DNA of 7,456 nt from Deltaproteobacteria bacterium. Lineage in GTDB: Bacteria > Desulfobacterota > Desulfobacteria > Desulfobacterales > SURF-7. Each line of letters begins with the position of its first letter. Position 1 is the stretch's first letter. The translations under genes and the position numbers were made by a program. The stretch is taken from contig JAFDJC010000156.1 in the NCBI GenBank assembly GCA_019307665.1, forward strand, positions 1 through 7,456, given 5' to 3'. The notes below the pieces were generated by a model. It saw nothing but the letters and a program-made list of their open reading frames with translations, made no database searches and was not told the DNA's origin. Shown here piece by piece: positions 6,640 through 7,456 of the stretch.

Positions 6640-6800
6640 ATCTTCCCGCTGTTCCTTGCAATCCGGGGACTGAGTGATCGGTGCAAACCGAGATACTTCC
6701 ATTAAAGTGTTTCTAGGCCAGCGGGTTACCCAAATTTAAACTTCTGTGACGGTTATCTTTTATAGATGACCTGATACTGCAAATGGATGTCTGGTCAAAA
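6640..6800 (+). ncRNA. Bridge RNA candidate with target- and donor-binding loops
   Basis: A target-binding loop is closed by CCCGCTG (6645-6651) pairing CAGCGGG (6719-6725). Its 5' side carries TCCGGGGAC (6662-6670), the exact complement of core plus right target (6974-6982). An upper hairpin TCGGT-GCAA-ACCGA (6678-6691, GNRA-type loop), extended by GGA/TCC and AGT/ACT, separates it from ATTAAAGTGT (6701-6710). That segment equals the left target plus core (5445-5454) except one C/T, compatible with G-U pairing. A donor-binding loop follows. ATTTAAAC (6734-6741) is complementary to core plus element left end (5453-5460). A hairpin GGTTATC/GATGACC (6751-6757/6765-6771) comes next, then ATGGATGT (6783-6790), identical to the element right end plus core (6968-6975). 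Four guides match the four independently predicted half-sites. The transcript ends are not determined. Confidence 0.88.
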
Positions 6801-6952
6801 GATTCAATTCTTTTTGGCACTATCACTGGGCGAGAACCAGATACGAGGTAATTGCGAAGCCAGACGTAGTTTAATTGACAGAACTTATCGTACTACTCGT
6901 GCACTACCGGAGAGCCTGTTTTTGGAGGCTACAGGATTTCTATATTTTTTTC

Positions 6953-6958
6953 TTGACA
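6953..6958 (+). promoter_or_regulatory. -35 half of the circle-junction promoter (TTGACA)
   Basis: A perfect consensus -35 hexamer near the right end, pointing outward. After circularisation the distance to TTAAAT at the left end (5455-5460) is 17 bp (6959-6975). Promoters assembled at the joined ends are known for IS110-family and several other circle-forming elements. In the integrated state the downstream sequence is the resolvase scar, where no clear -10 is seen at the proper distance. Confidence 0.65.
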
Positions 6959-6960
6959 TT

Positions 6961-6969
6961 ACTTATCAT
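6961..6969 (+). repeat. Right subterminal inverted repeat
   Basis: ACTTATCAT, the imperfect inverse of ATGAATAAGT at 5459-5468, located 6 bp inside the right boundary. It overlaps the left-donor half-site read by the bridge RNA. Confidence 0.65.
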
Positions 6970-6973
6970 GGAT

Positions 6974-6975
6974 GT
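6974..6975 (+). other. Right GT core dinucleotide of the IS110-type insertion
   Basis: Together with 5453-5454 it marks the crossover. The sequence just right of it (CCCCGGAATTC) continues the interrupted resolvase codons in frame (minus strand AAT TCC GGG GAC). Both right-side guides, target and donor, end on the complement of this core or on the core itself. Confidence 0.85.
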
Positions 6976-7019
6976 CCCCGGAATTCATGAGAGCTGCTTT
7001 TCTTGTTTTTGGTATTATG
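6976..7019 (-). pseudogene. Serine recombinase remnant, short part beyond the IS element
   Basis: On the minus strand this reads IIPKTRKAALMNSGD and joins across the IS element to TLVVWRLDRLGRS, recovering the resolvase motif GDTLVVW. An in-frame ATG (6986-6988) would have allowed a 119-residue product before the insertion, but without the catalytic serine segment. The preceding residues (RKAALMNS) only loosely fit the resolvase helix usually found here. The rest of the N-terminal domain is missing because the lon stop codon follows at once. The resolvase was therefore already truncated when the element arrived. Confidence 0.75.
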
Positions 7020-7456
7020 TTATTTTGCTTTTAAAATCTTATCGATGATAGTATTGAATTGGCTGGTCTTAATAATAGTTAAATCTTTTTTTATTTCATC
7101 TGAAATATTCTTGAGATCCGAATCGTTTTTTTTTTTTTTTATAACAGTTTTTACTCCTGCCCTGCGGGCGGCCATGATTTTTTCCTTGATTCCACCCACT
7201 GGAAGCACCCTGCCACTTAATGTTAATTCTCCCGTTAAGGCCACATCTCTTTTGGCAGGCCTTCCTGTTAATAATGAAATCAGAGCAGCTGCAATGGTCA
7301 GTCCGGCTGACGGACCGTCCTTGGGGATCGCCCCTGCGGGAACATGTATGTGTATATCATGGTCATCAAAAAAATTTTCCGGAATATTTAAAGCCAGGGT
7401 ATTGCTTCGGATATAGCTTAATGCAGCCTGTGCCGACTCTTTCATGACATCACCCA
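7020..7456 (-). CDS. lon: ATP-dependent Lon protease, C-terminal proteolytic domain (5' part outside the window)
   Basis: Lon is a cytoplasmic AAA+ protease that degrades misfolded and regulatory proteins. The visible part begins in frame at the window edge with GDVMKESAQAALSYI and contains the Ser-Lys dyad: Ser in PKDGPSAGLT (codon 7308-7310) and Lys in LPVGGIKEKI (codon 7185-7187). TGELTLSGRVLPVGG between them is typical of Lon. The C-terminus TIIDKILKAK ends at a TAA (7020-7022). The gene is cut only by the window, not by damage. One oddity is a run of 15 A residues on the coding strand (7126-7140), which encodes most of VIKKKKND where other Lon proteins have a non-repetitive LIPFEN-like segment; the length still aligns. 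No clear terminator follows, and the resolvase remnant begins right after the stop. Confidence 0.97.
   Translation of the reverse strand, partial: GDVMKESAQAALSYIRSNTLALNIPENFFDDHDIHIHVPAGAIPKDGPSAGLTIAAALISLLTGRPAKRDVALTGELTLSGRVLPVGGIKEKIMAARRAGVKTVIKKKKNDSDLKNISDEIKKDLTIIKTSQFNTIIDKILKAK
7126..7140 (-). repeat. 15-nt homopolymer inside lon
   Basis: Fifteen consecutive T on the plus strand, read as a poly-A tract in the lon mRNA (AAA lysine codons). The reading frame is intact at this length. Tracts this long commonly slip during replication, transcription or sequencing. Confidence 0.9.

Larger units (their letters stand above)
5455..6975 (+). mobile_element. Complete IS110-family (IS1111-like) element with bridge RNA, 1521 bp
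   Basis: The boundaries are set by the interrupted host gene. Deleting 5455-6975 joins ...ACTAAAGTGT to CCCCGGAATTC... and restores the resolvase frame GDTLVVW. The element holds a 122-bp left end, the DEDD recombinase gene (5577-6608) and a 367-bp structured right end with a bridge-RNA candidate. Imperfect subterminal inverted repeats ATGAATAAGT (5459-5468) and ACTTATCAT (6961-6969) differ by one inserted base. Subterminal repeats and a long 3' non-coding end are known traits of the IS1111 group. There is no target duplication beyond the GT core, as expected for this family. The recombinase ORF is intact and the guides still match both target and donor, so the element may be active. Confidence 0.93.
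6609..6975 (+). other. Structured non-coding right end of the IS110-type element
   Basis: 367 bp without a credible gene. Roughly 6640-6800 holds the bridge-RNA candidate. Beyond it, AAAAGA (6797-6802) and TCTTTT (6809-6814) could form a weak A/U hairpin marking the RNA 3' end. A second hairpin option CCTGT/ACAGG (6915-6919/6931-6935) precedes a T-rich stretch (6945-6951). The outward-facing TTGACA and the right subterminal repeat complete the end. An open frame at 6787-6990 crosses the element boundary and is not a gene. Confidence 0.75.

Noticed and set aside
5447..6712. TAAAGTGTTT occurs at 5447-5456 and 6703-6712 and first looked like a target-site duplication marking the ends of the IS element.
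   Set aside because: The sequence beyond 6712 does not continue the resolvase (a stop comes up in that frame), whereas the sequence at 6976 does. The second copy is better explained as the left-target guide of the bridge RNA.
6913..6951. Hairpin AGCCT/AGGCT or CCTGT/ACAGG followed by a T run as an intrinsic terminator
   Set aside because: The stems are only 5 bp, compete with each other, and the T run begins 9 nt after the stem; kept only as a remark in the right-end entry.
6787..6990. 67-codon plus-strand open frame in the right end of the IS element
   Set aside because: It overlaps the donor-guide region and crosses the element boundary into the resolvase scar, so it cannot be an ancestral gene.
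7003..7416. 137-codon plus-strand open frame with hydrophobic stretches
   Set aside because: It is the antisense of lon, including the homopolymer as a run of phenylalanines; lon has clear catalytic motifs.
1..7456. CRISPR arrays, tRNA or rRNA genes, riboswitches
   Set aside because: No regularly spaced repeat set, tRNA-like cloverleaf or rRNA sequence was seen on either strand.

Overview
The window looks like chromosomal DNA of a Gram-negative anaerobe of the Desulfobacterota (sulfate-reducer) type. That placement is an inference from the moderately low GC content, the style of the Tex, NAD kinase, DusB and Lon proteins, and the mobile DNA; no marker gene in the window proves it.

Layout. 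Positions 1-4168 hold a tight plus-strand housekeeping cluster: tex (5' end outside the window), nadK (25-nt gap) and a dusB-type tRNA-dihydrouridine synthase gene (6-nt gap). Positions 4169-4690 hold a small zinc-ribbon protein gene bracketed by two copies of a 22-bp near-identical repeat. Positions 4650-5107 are non-coding, with a strong 12-bp-arm palindrome and weak terminator-like hairpins. From 5108 to 7019 lies a decayed minus-strand serine-recombinase (resolvase) gene, split by a complete IS110-family (IS1111-like) element. From 7020 to the window edge is the 3' end of lon on the minus strand.

The main discovery is the IS110-type element, whose boundaries and bridge RNA can be read from the sequence alone. 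Joining position 5454 directly to 6976 restores the conserved resolvase string GDTLVVW in frame. This places a GT core at 5453-5454 and 6974-6975 and gives a 1521-bp element. The 3' non-coding part of the element then contains four short guides that match the four DNA half-sites these boundaries predict. They are a right-target guide (6662-6670), a left-target guide (6701-6710), a right-donor guide (6734-6741) and a left-donor guide (6783-6790). Each pair flanks a hairpin, as expected of a target-binding loop followed by a donor-binding loop. Circularising the element would also place a perfect TTGACA (6953-6958) exactly 17 bp upstream of TTAAAT (5455-5460), creating a promoter that would drive the recombinase.

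How the genes relate. The tex-nadK-dusB cluster is probably one transcription unit (transcription/RNA quality, NADP supply, tRNA modification). The lon-proximal region is an accessory scar: a 5'-truncated resolvase downstream of lon, with an unrelated coding tail fused to its C-terminus, later targeted by the RNA-guided element. lon carries an unusual 15-A homopolymer within its coding sequence.
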